NCBI RefSeq assembly: GCF_001421485.1
Contig: NZ_LMKK01000002.1
Location: 839,561 to 903,560 of the forward strand
DNA: 64,000 bases
Reading direction: 5' to 3'
From: Agreia sp. Leaf210
Lineage (GTDB): Bacteria; Actinomycetota; Actinomycetes; Actinomycetales; Microbacteriaceae
Shown: positions 51,334 to 59,358 of the stretch, piece by piece
How positions within the stretch are numbered: the first letter of the stretch is position 1
Layout: each line of letters begins with the position of its first letter
The notes under the pieces: generated by a model
The model's input: only the letters and a program-made list of their open reading frames with translations
Told to the model about the DNA's origin: nothing
The model's database searches: none
Translations under genes and position numbers: made by a program

Positions 51334-53082
51334 TCAGTCGCGCACCCCGAACAGTCCGAAGCCGTGCTTCACCAGCACGTCGTAGGCGTCGGCGTAGTTG
51401 TCGGGCACCGGCGCATCCGGCTCGTAACGGGCAAGCAGAATACCGATGAGTCCGAGCGCGGGCGGGGTCAGCGGGCGCTTACGGTCTTTCTCCTTGTCGG
51501 AGCGCGGATTCGCCTCAGGATTCGGGGGAACGTAGGCGGGGGTGACCGTGGGCCAGAGCGCGGGCTGGCGCGGCTTCTTCAGATTCACCGCGTTGAAGAT
51601 CGGTGTGGCGGATGCATCGCGATCGGTCAGCGGCTCGAGTCCGTGCAACTCGGCGATGGTCTTGGCAAGAGAGCCGTGGTGCATCTCGTCGTTGATGACG
51701 GTTCCGGCTCTCGTGTAGGCCGAGACCACGATGGTGGGAACCCGCAGGCCGAGACGATCGAACGTGAAGCCCATCTCGCCCGGGGCCTCGTTCTTCACGG
51801 GCGGCACGGCGGCCGGCGGCGCGACGTGATCGTAGAGGCCGCCGTGCTCGTCGAAGGTCACGAGCAGCACGGTGTTCATCGCGTTCGAGCCGGTGCTCGA
51901 GGCGCCGTCTTTGATCGACGTGTAGACCTCGCCGAGCAGTTGTTCGCCCGCCCGCATGTCCGAGAAGGCGGACTCCATCTCGGGCGTATCCGGCTCGACT
52001 TTGTCTTTCTCCGGTCGCACGACAGGCGGATGCATGTCGTTGTGGTCGAACACCATGCGCGGCTCCACGAAGGCGTAGTCGGGCAACTTTCCTTTGGCCG
52101 CGTCCTCGTGGAACTGCTCCATGCTGCGGAAGTTGCTCTTCCAGTACTTCTGCAGCGATGGAGCACTCAGCAGTCCGGTGAGCGAGACGACCTGCTGGGC
52201 GTCGTAGTACACGCGCCACGACTTGCCCGCCTCCTCAAGACGGCTGAACACGGTCGGCACGGCCGGAGCATCCAGCCACTTGTCGATGCCGCCACCCTCG
52301 ACGTTCGTGACGAAGCCGTGCGAGGTGCTCGCGTGAAAGAACGAGCGGTTGCAGAACGTCTGCGAGGGAACGGCCGCGTGCCAGTGATCGTAGACACCGA
52401 AGCTCTTCGCGAGCGTCGACAGCACCGGGAGCATGGCCGGCGAGAATCCGCCCATCACCACGGCGTACTCCTCGGGTGTCGGCGCGCGCCCGCGAGACAG
52501 CGTGGAGTTCACGATGTAGTCCTTCACGAAGCCGTCGTTCTTCGGCGTCGACGCGTCTTTCGGCAGGTTCCAGGGCTCCTGCAGCGGGTTCCTCAGATCG
52601 GAGTTTCTCTCGGGGTCGATCGTTCCGAACAGTTGCGTGTTCACGTGGGGGTAGAACTCGCCCGGGTCGGGATCGGGCTGGGCCATGATGCGGTCGGTCG
52701 AACCGCTGTAGACGTGAGCGGGCACGGTGTCACCCGAGGGTCCGGGGTTGCTGTACTCCCCCTGGTGTAGACCGTCGAAAGTCTGCCCCGCGGGCTCCTG
52801 CCCCGACTCGTAGAGCCAGCCCAGCATGTGGTCGAACGAGCGGTTCTCGAACATGATCACGACCACGTGGTCGAATCCCGGTTCGTGACGAACGGGCAGT
52901 GGCGAGAAGCCGAGTTCGTCGTCATCCGGGTCAGACGAGCGGATGCCGGCGGTCACGCCGCCGACCGTCGCCCCGCCGACCGCAAGCCCTGCGACCCCGA
53001 TGCCGGCGGTGCGGAGGAAGTTACGTCGTGACGCGCCGCGCTGAGCTTTCTCGTCGTCGCTCTCGTTCTTTCTGGCCGCCAT
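51334..53082 (-). CDS. Tat-exported phosphoesterase / phospholipase C-like (AcpA family)
   Basis: A 582-residue secreted phosphoesterase. Twin-arginine signal SRRNFLRTAGIGVAGLAVGG at residues 18-37. The nucleophile/metal motif is FDHVVVIMFENRSFDHMLG, with a second conserved block in LLVTFDEHGGLYDHVAPP, both as in acid phosphatase AcpA and phospholipase C. It has no DUF756 domains, unlike the enzyme at 1526-3721, so acid phosphatase or broad phosphodiester activity is more likely. GGGAGGGGACCGAG before ATG 53082 is a strong ribosome site. It is preceded by the terminator of the DUF429 gene. Confidence 0.88.
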   Translation of the reverse strand: MAARKNESDDEKAQRGASRRNFLRTAGIGVAGLAVGGATVGGVTAGIRSSDPDDDELGFSPLPVRHEPGFDHVVVIMFENRSFDHMLGWLYESGQEPAGQTFDGLHQGEYSNPGPSGDTVPAHVYSGSTDRIMAQPDPDPGEFYPHVNTQLFGTIDPERNSDLRNPLQEPWNLPKDASTPKNDGFVKDYIVNSTLSRGRAPTPEEYAVVMGGFSPAMLPVLSTLAKSFGVYDHWHAAVPSQTFCNRSFFHASTSHGFVTNVEGGGIDKWLDAPAVPTVFSRLEEAGKSWRVYYDAQQVVSLTGLLSAPSLQKYWKSNFRSMEQFHEDAAKGKLPDYAFVEPRMVFDHNDMHPPVVRPEKDKVEPDTPEMESAFSDMRAGEQLLGEVYTSIKDGASSTGSNAMNTVLLVTFDEHGGLYDHVAPPAAVPPVKNEAPGEMGFTFDRLGLRVPTIVVSAYTRAGTVINDEMHHGSLAKTIAELHGLEPLTDRDASATPIFNAVNLKKPRQPALWPTVTPAYVPPNPEANPRSDKEKDRKRPLTPPALGLIGILLARYEPDAPVPDNYADAYDVLVKHGFGLFGVRD

Positions 53083-53153
53083 CTCGGTCCCCTCCCGATC
53101 CCGCCAGAATACTCGGGTGCGGGTCGAAACCGCCGTCCGCGCATCCGCGCCGG

Positions 53154-53197
53154 TTGGGCGCATCGGCGCCTGGTCGTCCAGCAGCGGATGCGCCCAA
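53154..53197 (-). terminator. hairpin after the DUF429 gene
   Basis: TTGGGCGCATC (53154-53164) and GATGCGCCCAA (53187-53197) are perfect complements around a 22-nt loop, starting 10 bases beyond the DUF429 stop on the minus strand. Confidence 0.6.
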
Positions 53198-53206
53198 GCG
53201 GCGCGG

Positions 53207-53953
53207 TTACGACGGTTGCAGCGCGGCGAGCGGGGTCGTCGGCAGAGCGGTCCACCCCTCGCGGCGTGCGCGGGCGAGCTGCTCCGGAGACGGACGGCCG
53301 TAGTGGCCGAGAGCCGCGCTTCGCGAAGCGAGGGCGGCGATCACGGCGTCGAAGGCGTCGCCCGAGCGCACCATGAGCTCGACGTGACCCTCGAGGTCGA
53401 GCCAGGGGGCGGCATCCAGAACCCGAGCCAGCAGCAGCTCGCGCGCCTGCGCGCTCACGCGGTAGCCGGTCGTGTCGAACCCCCAGAGCCTGAGGCTCGC
53501 CCCCGGATAGATCTCGACGACGACCCCGGAACCCGAACGATCGACATGCACACCCCGAGCCTGGATGCGGCCGAGCAGCCCGGCGCACCGCATCGCGGTG
53601 AGCCCCAGCCGATCTGTCGACACGCTGAGCGGCCAGCGGCCTGTCTTGGCGCGTACGTCGCGATCCGTCTCGCGGTAGGCGAGGGTGCGACGCCAATCCA
53701 TGCCGCCGTCGACGGCGGGCGCCTCGGTCGAGTCGTGATCGGCGTGGGCGACGATGAAACTCACGAACTCATCGGGCCAGCCGAAGGCGCAGTCGATGCC
53801 GAGCTTGTCGACCTCTGTCGCTGCCTGCGCGATCACGTCGTCACCGACGCCGAGTCGCAGCTCGGTCAGCGTCGCACGAGGCCCGGCCCAGTCGATGACC
53901 GCGAGCGCTGTGCCCTTGCTCTCGGCAGCGAGATCGACCCCAGCGGTGAGCAT
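53207..53953 (-). CDS. DUF429 protein
   Basis: A 248-residue protein with the DUF429 RNase H-like fold. MLTAGVDLAAESKGTALAVIDW is the first strand with the conserved Asp, CAFGWPDEFVSFI the second block, and RETDRDVRAKTGRWPLSVSTDRLG and VVEIYPGASLRLWGF are family-specific. SGDAFDAVIAALASRSAA contains the late conserved Asp. The biochemical function of the family is not established; a nuclease-like fold suggests nucleic-acid metabolism. Confidence 0.88.
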   Translation of the reverse strand: MLTAGVDLAAESKGTALAVIDWAGPRATLTELRLGVGDDVIAQAATEVDKLGIDCAFGWPDEFVSFIVAHADHDSTEAPAVDGGMDWRRTLAYRETDRDVRAKTGRWPLSVSTDRLGLTAMRCAGLLGRIQARGVHVDRSGSGVVVEIYPGASLRLWGFDTTGYRVSAQARELLLARVLDAAPWLDLEGHVELMVRSGDAFDAVIAALASRSAALGHYGRPSPEQLARARREGWTALPTTPLAALQPS

Positions 53954-54043
53954 CAGACAAGCGTAGTCGCGAGCGGGAGCTGCACCGCGGCATGGGGACT
54001 TCTCCCCATTTTGGACGAGGGCGACTCTGCCTAACGTGGAAGC

Positions 54044-54520
54044 ATGACAACCGGATCCTTCTACGAATCCCTGCCGCCCCAGAATTCGACTCCGCCCGCC
54101 GCAGCGCCCGGCTCCTACTCACCGCCGCCCGCCGCGCCCGCCACCGGGGCACTGCCCTATGGGCTCGGGTTCCTCGCCTACATTCCCCTGCCGTATCTGA
54201 GCCTGATCATCGCCGGAATCGTCATGGCCTCCGTGTACCCGTCCCAGAAGAGAAAGGGCGGGCTCGCTGCAGAGAACGCCCGGCAGGCCGCGAACTGGGG
54301 ACTCAGCCTGATCGTCTACATGGTGCTCGACTTCACGTTCTTCATCATTCTACTCGTCACGCGCCCCGAGGAGAATACGGGGTTCTTCCCGGTCGGCATC
54401 CCCGTTCTGCTGGTGCTCGCGATCGGTCTCGCTCACCTCATCGTGAGCATCATGGGTCTCGTCGCGGCGAACAAGCACACGGTGCTGCGCAACCGCATCG
54501 CGATTCCCTTCATCCGCTAG
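54044..54520 (+). CDS. DUF4870-type small membrane protein
   Basis: A 158-residue protein. A Pro/Ala-rich cytosolic N-terminus (1-38) is followed by three or four membrane helices and a helix with AENARQAANWGLSLIVYMVL, the signature of DUF4870 proteins (N-A-R-Q-A-x-N-w). The family is also known as Tic20-like. No enzymatic role is known. The last bases (ATCCGCTAGGG) are repeated 15 bp later, duplicating the stop region. It is convergent with the aldo/keto reductase gene. Confidence 0.85.
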   Translation: MTTGSFYESLPPQNSTPPAAAPGSYSPPPAAPATGALPYGLGFLAYIPLPYLSLIIAGIVMASVYPSQKRKGGLAAENARQAANWGLSLIVYMVLDFTFFIILLVTRPEENTGFFPVGIPVLLVLAIGLAHLIVSIMGLVAANKHTVLRNRIAIPFIR

Positions 54521-54538
54521 GGGCACATCCGCTAGGGA

Positions 54539-55477
54539 TCAGGGAAGAAGCGCCCCTCCGGCGACCGCCAGCCGGTACCACTCCGGCCGCGTGAGCTCGA
54601 TCTCCGACCCCGCGGCCGCCTCGCGCAGACGCGATCCCTTCGTCGTTCCCAGCACCAGCTGAATTCGAGCCGGATGCCGGGTGATCCATGCTGCCGCGAT
54701 CGCCGTGGGCGTCACCGAGTAGGTGGCCGCGAGATCGTCGAGAACGTCGTTCAGCTCCGCGTAGTTCTCACGGTCGCCGATGAAGACGCTGCCGGTCGCG
54801 CCCGACTGGAACGGCGACCACGCCTGCACCGTGATGTCGTTGAGACGGCAGTAGTCGAGCACGCCGTTGTGCCGGTCGACGGACTGCTCGGCGTGAGCCA
54901 TGTTCATGGCGAGCCCCGAGGTGATCGAGGGCGCGTGGGTGATGCTCAGCTGCAGCTGGTTCACGACGAGGGGCTGACGCACCGATTTCTTGAGCAGCTC
55001 GATCTGCCCCGGCGTGTGGTTCGAGACACCGAAGTGACGCACCTTGCCCTCGGAGTGCAGCTGCTCGAATGCGGCCGCCACCTCGTCTGGTTCGACGAGC
55101 GCGTCGGGGCGGTGCAGAAGCAGCAGGTCGAGGTAGTCGGTCTTCAGCGCCGCCAACGACCCGTTCACGGAGTCGACGATGTGCTCGGCCGAGAAGTCGA
55201 AGTAGCCGGGGCGGATTCCGCACTTCGTCTGAAGCACCATCTGCTCGCGCGCGGCCGAGGTGTAGTTCAGAGCATCGGCGAACAGGCTCTCGCACACGTG
55301 CTCGGGGCTGCCACCCGAACCGTAGATGTCGGCATGGTCGAAGAAGGTGATGCCCTCGGCCTGAGCATCGCCCACGAGGGTTCGAATCTCGGATGCCGAC
55401 AGCTCGGGAATGTGCATCAGCCCCAGAATGTGCTGCGAAACGGTCAGACCGGTTGTTCCGAGATTCACGTGTTTCAT
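54539..55477 (-). CDS. aldo/keto reductase (YdhF-like)
   Basis: A 312-residue NADPH-dependent reductase of the YdhF branch. Catalytic tetrad: Asp and Tyr in FFDHADIYGSGGSPE, Lys in QTKCGIRPGYFDFS and His in LLLLHRPDALVEPDEVA. SNHTPGQIELL and QLQLSITHAPSI are conserved YdhF blocks, and VLGTTKGSRLREA binds cofactor near the C-terminus. The start ATG 55477 is chosen because upstream sequence is low-complexity antisense. It reduces aldehydes or ketones; the substrate is unknown. Confidence 0.9.
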   Translation of the reverse strand: MKHVNLGTTGLTVSQHILGLMHIPELSASEIRTLVGDAQAEGITFFDHADIYGSGGSPEHVCESLFADALNYTSAAREQMVLQTKCGIRPGYFDFSAEHIVDSVNGSLAALKTDYLDLLLLHRPDALVEPDEVAAAFEQLHSEGKVRHFGVSNHTPGQIELLKKSVRQPLVVNQLQLSITHAPSITSGLAMNMAHAEQSVDRHNGVLDYCRLNDITVQAWSPFQSGATGSVFIGDRENYAELNDVLDDLAATYSVTPTAIAAAWITRHPARIQLVLGTTKGSRLREAAAGSEIELTRPEWYRLAVAGGALLP

Positions 55478-55523
55478 GCTTCGCAGGCTACCGCTCGCGG
55501 CCACAGGCCGACGCCGGAAGCCG

Positions 55524-55730
55524 TCAGATGTTGTCGGGCTCGAAGGGAGTCTCGGTAGGCGTCGGCGTCGGAGTGGGCGTCTCTGTCGGGGTCGGCGTGG
55601 ACGTCTCCGACACAGAGGGATTGGGCGTCGCCGTGCCGACCTTGTCCGTGTCTTGCGCGTCTCCCACACATCCTGTGAGAAGAAGCAGCGCGGCGGAACC
55701 CACGATGGTCGTAGCGATGATTTTCTTCAT
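55524..55730 (-). CDS. small lipoprotein with Thr-Pro repeats
   Basis: A 68-residue protein: MKKIIATTIVGSAALLLLTGC with lipobox LTGC, so the mature part has only about 48 residues. These are acidic and dominated by TPTPTETP repeats. It would be a short tether on the outer membrane face. Repeats of this kind are wall-spanning linkers in other actinobacterial lipoproteins, but here no domain follows. The function is unknown. Confidence 0.7.
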   Translation of the reverse strand: MKKIIATTIVGSAALLLLTGCVGDAQDTDKVGTATPNPSVSETSTPTPTETPTPTPTPTETPFEPDNI

Positions 55731-55870
55731 TCCGCCAATGTACGGAGTGCTCGCGCCCTTACCCGGCCCCGTAGATTTACGCGCTTCACGGTGGTAGCCG
55801 ATCCGGCGCATCCGGTCGTGAGCTAGGCGTATCGTCGAAGCAGACCATCCGATTCTCACGAGGAGCCGCC

Positions 55871-56284
55871 ATGACGAAACAGCTCGACAAGCCCGCATCC
55901 AAGGGCCGCACGGCGGCACGCATCGCTCTCGGGGCCATCCTCGTTCTTGCCGGAACGAGCCACCTCACTTTCGGCCGCGACGACTTTCGCGCCCAGGTGC
56001 CCGAGTTCGTGCCTCTCAAAGAAGACACGACCGTGCTCTTGAGCGGCGTCGCCGAGATCACGCTGGGCGCGGCCCTGCTCTTCGCCCCGCGCTCGCAGCG
56101 GGCACGCGTCGGCGGGCTCGCCGCAGCCTTCTTCACCGCGATCTTCCCCGGCAACATCGCGCAGGCGATCCACCACCGGGATGCGTTCGGTCTCGATTCC
56201 GACGCCAAACGCGTAGGGCGCCTGTTCGGCCAGCCCCTGCTCGTGGCGTGGGCCCTGTGGTCGACGCGCACCGCGGCGAAGTGA
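55871..56284 (+). CDS. DoxX family membrane protein
   Basis: A 137-residue four-helix protein. ARIALGAILVLAGTSHLTFGRDDFRAQVPEFVP is the DoxX-type start, then LSGVAEITLGAALLF, VGGLAAAFFTAIFPGNIAQAIH and a last helix. DoxX-like proteins take part in redox or electron-transfer membrane complexes in some species; no partner is seen here. The ribosome site GAGGAG is upstream. The TGA overlaps a GTG opening the next gene, so they are coupled. Confidence 0.8.
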   Translation: MTKQLDKPASKGRTAARIALGAILVLAGTSHLTFGRDDFRAQVPEFVPLKEDTTVLLSGVAEITLGAALLFAPRSQRARVGGLAAAFFTAIFPGNIAQAIHHRDAFGLDSDAKRVGRLFGQPLLVAWALWSTRTAAK

Positions 56285-56772
56285 CCCGAAGCCGCATACT
56301 GCTCGCAGCCGGCGGAGTCGCGCTCGTCGCGGCGTACGCGGCTCTGATGGCCGTCGAATCCCTCGTGCTCGATCCGCTCGCGGCCGTTCCCGGTGCGACT
56401 CTCGAAGAGATCCACGCGTATCTCACGGCGGCCGGCGACGATGTCCCCGGTGACATCGCCTGGGTGATCGCCACAGCATCCATCGGTGTTGTGCTCGCCG
56501 CGGCCACCGCGATCGTGGGGGTGTGGAGACGACTATCCCTCTCGACGTTGGCGATCGTCTTTCTTGCCATCGTCGCGGCTGGCGCCGTACCCGCGTTCCT
56601 CGATGGCTTTCGTCTGAACATGGACATCGCCGACACCTACGGCGTCAGCGGCGGGGCGCACACGGTGTGGGCGGGAGTGCTCTATCTCACGAGCCTGGCA
56701 GCCTTCGGGGCAATCATCGGGCTGGGTGTCTACAAGCTTCACCGGCGCGCGAAAATGACCACGCTTGCTTAA
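56281..56772 (+). CDS. four-helix membrane protein of unknown function
   Basis: A 163-residue protein from a GTG that overlaps the DoxX stop. Four hydrophobic segments: about 5-25, 62-80, 87-108 and 134-154. The loop between helices 1 and 2 is acidic (DPLAAVPGATLEEIHAYLTAAGDD). The C-terminus is basic (KLHRRAKMTTLA). It lies directly before a PadR-type operator and PadR gene but has a separate transcript start logic. No family was recognised. Confidence 0.65.
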   Translation: MTRSRILLAAGGVALVAAYAALMAVESLVLDPLAAVPGATLEEIHAYLTAAGDDVPGDIAWVIATASIGVVLAAATAIVGVWRRLSLSTLAIVFLAIVAAGAVPAFLDGFRLNMDIADTYGVSGGAHTVWAGVLYLTSLAAFGAIIGLGVYKLHRRAKMTTLA

Positions 56773-56788
56773 AGGAAGATAGCTTCCT
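56773..56788. promoter_or_regulatory. candidate PadR operator
   Basis: AGGAAG-ATAG-CTTCCT has perfect 6-bp arms and sits 12 bp before the ATG of the PadR gene at 56800. Confidence 0.5.
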
Positions 56789-56799
56789 ATGCTCATGGC

Positions 56800-57207
56800 A
56801 TGGCTAAACGCAAACCGGGACGGCTCTTTCCCATCGAATTCGACATCCTCGAATGCGGACTCGCGCTGCAGTCGAGCGAGGGCAGCTTCTATGGCTTCGC
56901 TCTCGCTCGAGCACTGTCCGAGAACTCGGGAGACGAGCTGACCGCTCACGGCACGCTCTACAAGGCTCTTGGTCGCATGAAAGATGCCGACCTTCTCGAG
57001 TCGTCTTGGGAGAACTCGATAGTGGCCGACGCCGAGAACCGCCCGCGTCGCCGCCTTTATACCGTCACAGGCGAGGGAGAGAAGGCGTACCAGGCCGAGG
57101 CGCAGGCGCTGGGCGCGGATGCCGTGGCCGAGCGCAGGCGGGCACGTGCGGGCAATGCGATCCCCGGGTTGCCGCGACTGGGCATCGACGCAGGAGGTCT
57201 CGCGTGA
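56800..57207 (+). CDS. PadR family transcriptional regulator
   Basis: A 135-residue winged-helix regulator. FDILECGLALQSSEGSFYGFALARALSE and HGTLYKALGRMKDADLLESSWE are the PadR HTH and wing, and RRRLYTVTGEGEKAYQAEAQAL the C-terminal helix. Typical short PadR length. It is the first gene of a three-gene operon (56800-58846) with 4-bp overlaps. The next two genes encode a membrane protein and a secreted protein, so it probably controls a membrane stress response. Confidence 0.88.
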   Translation: MAKRKPGRLFPIEFDILECGLALQSSEGSFYGFALARALSENSGDELTAHGTLYKALGRMKDADLLESSWENSIVADAENRPRRRLYTVTGEGEKAYQAEAQALGADAVAERRRARAGNAIPGLPRLGIDAGGLA

Positions 57208-57944
57208 GCGTCGCCCGCTCGGCCGACTATCGACGCATGACGTCGGCCGTCCTGCGATGGGCGGCCTGGTACACCCGCGGCATCGACCGACAGGCCACCA
57301 ACGATCGACTCGACGAGTTGACCTCGGATCTGTATGAGCATGTCGTCTGGGCGGAGTCCGCCGGCCTGAAGCCGACGGAGGTGGCGCGCAGCATCCGGCG
57401 TCGGAGACTGCGCGGCGTACTCGACGATCTGCGCTGGAGGCGCGCTCAGCTACGTGAGGCGCGCACGAACGATCCCCTGACCTTCTCGCTCGGCCGCAAC
57501 GACGCCGTCGCGCTCGCCATCGTGTTCGCCGTCGGACTGGCCGTCGTGATCTTCGGGGCATTCACGCTCACGCGGCTGCTGTCGTATCTCGGCCGAACCG
57601 GCGACACGGCAGTCACGACCCTCAGCGGGGCACTGGCCCTGTCTGCACTTCTGTCGACCGTGGGATTGGTGGCGCTCGGCTGGAAACGCACACGATTCAT
57701 TGGTGCACTCGCGCTGGTGATCGCCCAGGCCGCGGTCGTGCAATTCGGATTCTCGAGTCTTCTCTACGGCAGTTCTTCGGTGAATGCCTACATGTACAAC
57801 TCAGAGCTGTGGCCACTGCCGAAGTATGCCCTTGCGGGAGCACTCGCCCTGCTGTTCGCGGCGGCGACGCTGTGGTGGTGGCCCAGCAGAAAGCCCGCGC
57901 GTACGCGCCTCGCCGAAGCCGCACACCAAGGAGATCGATCATGA
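57204..57944 (+). CDS. PadR-linked membrane protein
   Basis: A 246-residue protein from a GTG overlapping the PadR stop, with AGGAGG nearby. The first 95 residues are soluble and helical, with many Arg (RSIRRRRLRGVLDDLRWRRAQLREAR). They resemble the cytosolic prefix domain of PadR-associated permease-like proteins. Four membrane helices follow (about 108-128, 137-158, 163-190 and 208-228). The helical prefix could contact PadR or a partner. Its function is unknown, and the overlap with the next gene (ATGA) shows coupling. Confidence 0.7.
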   Translation: MSVARSADYRRMTSAVLRWAAWYTRGIDRQATNDRLDELTSDLYEHVVWAESAGLKPTEVARSIRRRRLRGVLDDLRWRRAQLREARTNDPLTFSLGRNDAVALAIVFAVGLAVVIFGAFTLTRLLSYLGRTGDTAVTTLSGALALSALLSTVGLVALGWKRTRFIGALALVIAQAAVVQFGFSSLLYGSSSVNAYMYNSELWPLPKYALAGALALLFAAATLWWWPSRKPARTRLAEAAHQGDRS

Positions 57945-58846
57945 GACGTCGACTGGCCGCCATCGTCGGAGTCATCGCCGGCGTCGCCCTAATGGCCACC
58001 GCCATCTTCATCGGGGTTGGAATCCTCGACACGCGATCGAGCCTGCAGGCCGCGGCGGCCCCCGTGCCGCAGACCACCATCGGTACCGCGCTGTCGAACG
58101 GGGCGCCGACGCAAACGGTGACGTCGAATCTGCCCGCGGCCATGATTGCGGGCTTGCCCGGCTACCGCGACGAGCACGACCGCGACACCTACATACACGT
58201 GCAGACCTGGATGAAGATCTGCATGGGAACGCACGGCTACAGCTACCAGTTCGATCTGGCGCCGCAATCCGGGTCGGTGCTCGGCCTCGTCTCGACCGGC
58301 TTCATTCCCCTCCCCAAGGGATTCGACCAGGGCGAACAGAACGCGCTGTACGGCGCGCCCGATAACCTGTTGCCCGACTACGACTGGCAGACCGGCGGAT
58401 GCTATGGCGAAGCCGTTCACAAGGCAGGCCTTCTCGATGACGGTTCAGATGGATTCACCCCCGACGAGCTCGCGAAGATCGCAGAGATCTACGATCCCAT
58501 GGCCAACCCTCCAGAACCGCTTTATGGCTACGCAGGAGTGACCCCCGGGTTCGGCGTGAGCTTCGACCCGGCCGTGGCAGCGAGTGTCGACGCGTCGATC
58601 GTCGCCTGCATGAGCCGGAACGGAATCCAATACGCCCACGCGGACAACATCAATCCCGAGGGGTCGGCGCTCCTCAACGAAGGCTCTTTCATGGCCCGTC
58701 CGATCTCAGGCGATAACACGCCGACTTTCTTCGACGACGCGTTCGTTGTGCTCTACGGAGTCCGGGTGCCGGCCGACCAGCCCTATGACTGGCAGAAGGG
58801 TGGGTGCTACGGCGCCGCGATCCACGAAGCGGGCATCGACCGCTAG
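57941..58846 (+). CDS. secreted protein with two Cys-containing repeats
   Basis: A 301-residue protein with an N-terminal hydrophobic anchor or signal (about 5-28). The external part is a duplication. Repeat 1 (about 88-163) has WMKICMGTHGYSY and YDWQTGGCYGEAVHKAG. Repeat 2 (about 218-298) has IVACMSRNGIQY and YDWQKGGCYGAAIHEAG. Each repeat has two Cys (94/154 and 223/289) that could form a disulphide. No known domain was recognised. It is the last gene of the PadR operon and likely an outside sensor or cell-envelope factor. Confidence 0.75.
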   Translation: MRRRLAAIVGVIAGVALMATAIFIGVGILDTRSSLQAAAAPVPQTTIGTALSNGAPTQTVTSNLPAAMIAGLPGYRDEHDRDTYIHVQTWMKICMGTHGYSYQFDLAPQSGSVLGLVSTGFIPLPKGFDQGEQNALYGAPDNLLPDYDWQTGGCYGEAVHKAGLLDDGSDGFTPDELAKIAEIYDPMANPPEPLYGYAGVTPGFGVSFDPAVAASVDASIVACMSRNGIQYAHADNINPEGSALLNEGSFMARPISGDNTPTFFDDAFVVLYGVRVPADQPYDWQKGGCYGAAIHEAGIDR

Positions 58847-59271
58847 TAGCTCGGCGCGTCGGGCTCACTCGCAGCGAGCTCGGCGCGATCGCGCTTCAGC
58901 CACAGTCGGCCCAAGACCAGCCGATAGAGAAGCGAAGCAGCCACGGTGATGACGAGAAGCCACGGGTCCGCTTTGCCGAATACGAAAACGACTGCTGTGG
59001 CAAACACGGCCAGCATCAGAATGATCGACGCACCGACGCGAGACGGTCTCGCCCACAGCACGCTCGAGGGAACCCACCAGATCTGATCCACGTCGATCTC
59101 TCGTTCGTTATGACGCTCGACGATCCAGAGAACCAGGGTGAAGCCGACCACGAAGACGAGCATCACGGCCCCGGGCCACTCCTGATAGAGCCCCACGGCG
59201 AACAGCACCGCGAAGAGTGTGGCGGGGCCCGTCGTCAGCCACCAGCGAAGCGGAAATCTCTTTGCAGCCAT
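58843..59271 (-). CDS. membrane protein, 142 aa
   Basis: A protein starting MAAKRFPLRWWLTTGPATLF with about four hydrophobic segments (10-28, 33-50, 80-96, 103-117) and a charged tail (RLWLKRDRAELAASEPDAPSY). IVERHNEREIDVDQIWWVPSSVLWARP is a soluble loop with aromatic residues. The final 4 bp overlap the end of the convergent gene at 58846. Divergent from the DNA polymerase gene with its SOS box. No family was recognised. Confidence 0.65.
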   Translation of the reverse strand: MAAKRFPLRWWLTTGPATLFAVLFAVGLYQEWPGAVMLVFVVGFTLVLWIVERHNEREIDVDQIWWVPSSVLWARPSRVGASIILMLAVFATAVVFVFGKADPWLLVITVAASLLYRLVLGRLWLKRDRAELAASEPDAPSY

Positions 59272-59334
59272 ACTCAACACGCTAACAAAGTCACGTCTGG
59301 GGCTGAAACGTAACACCGATCTGCGCGACGACGT

Positions 59335-59350
59335 TCGAACACCAGTACGA
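59335..59350. promoter_or_regulatory. LexA (SOS) box
   Basis: TCGAACACCAGTACGA matches the actinobacterial SOS box TCGAAC-N4-GTTCGA with a single mismatch in the right arm. It ends 8 bp before the GTG of the Y-family polymerase gene, so LexA would block transcription until DNA damage. Confidence 0.7.
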
Positions 59351-59358
59351 TAATCCGC

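Noticed and set aside
55393-55797. Plus-strand ORF with a long Gly-Val repeat
   Set aside because: The repeat is the complement of the Thr-Pro repeat of the small lipoprotein at 55524-55730, which has a proper signal peptide and lipobox.
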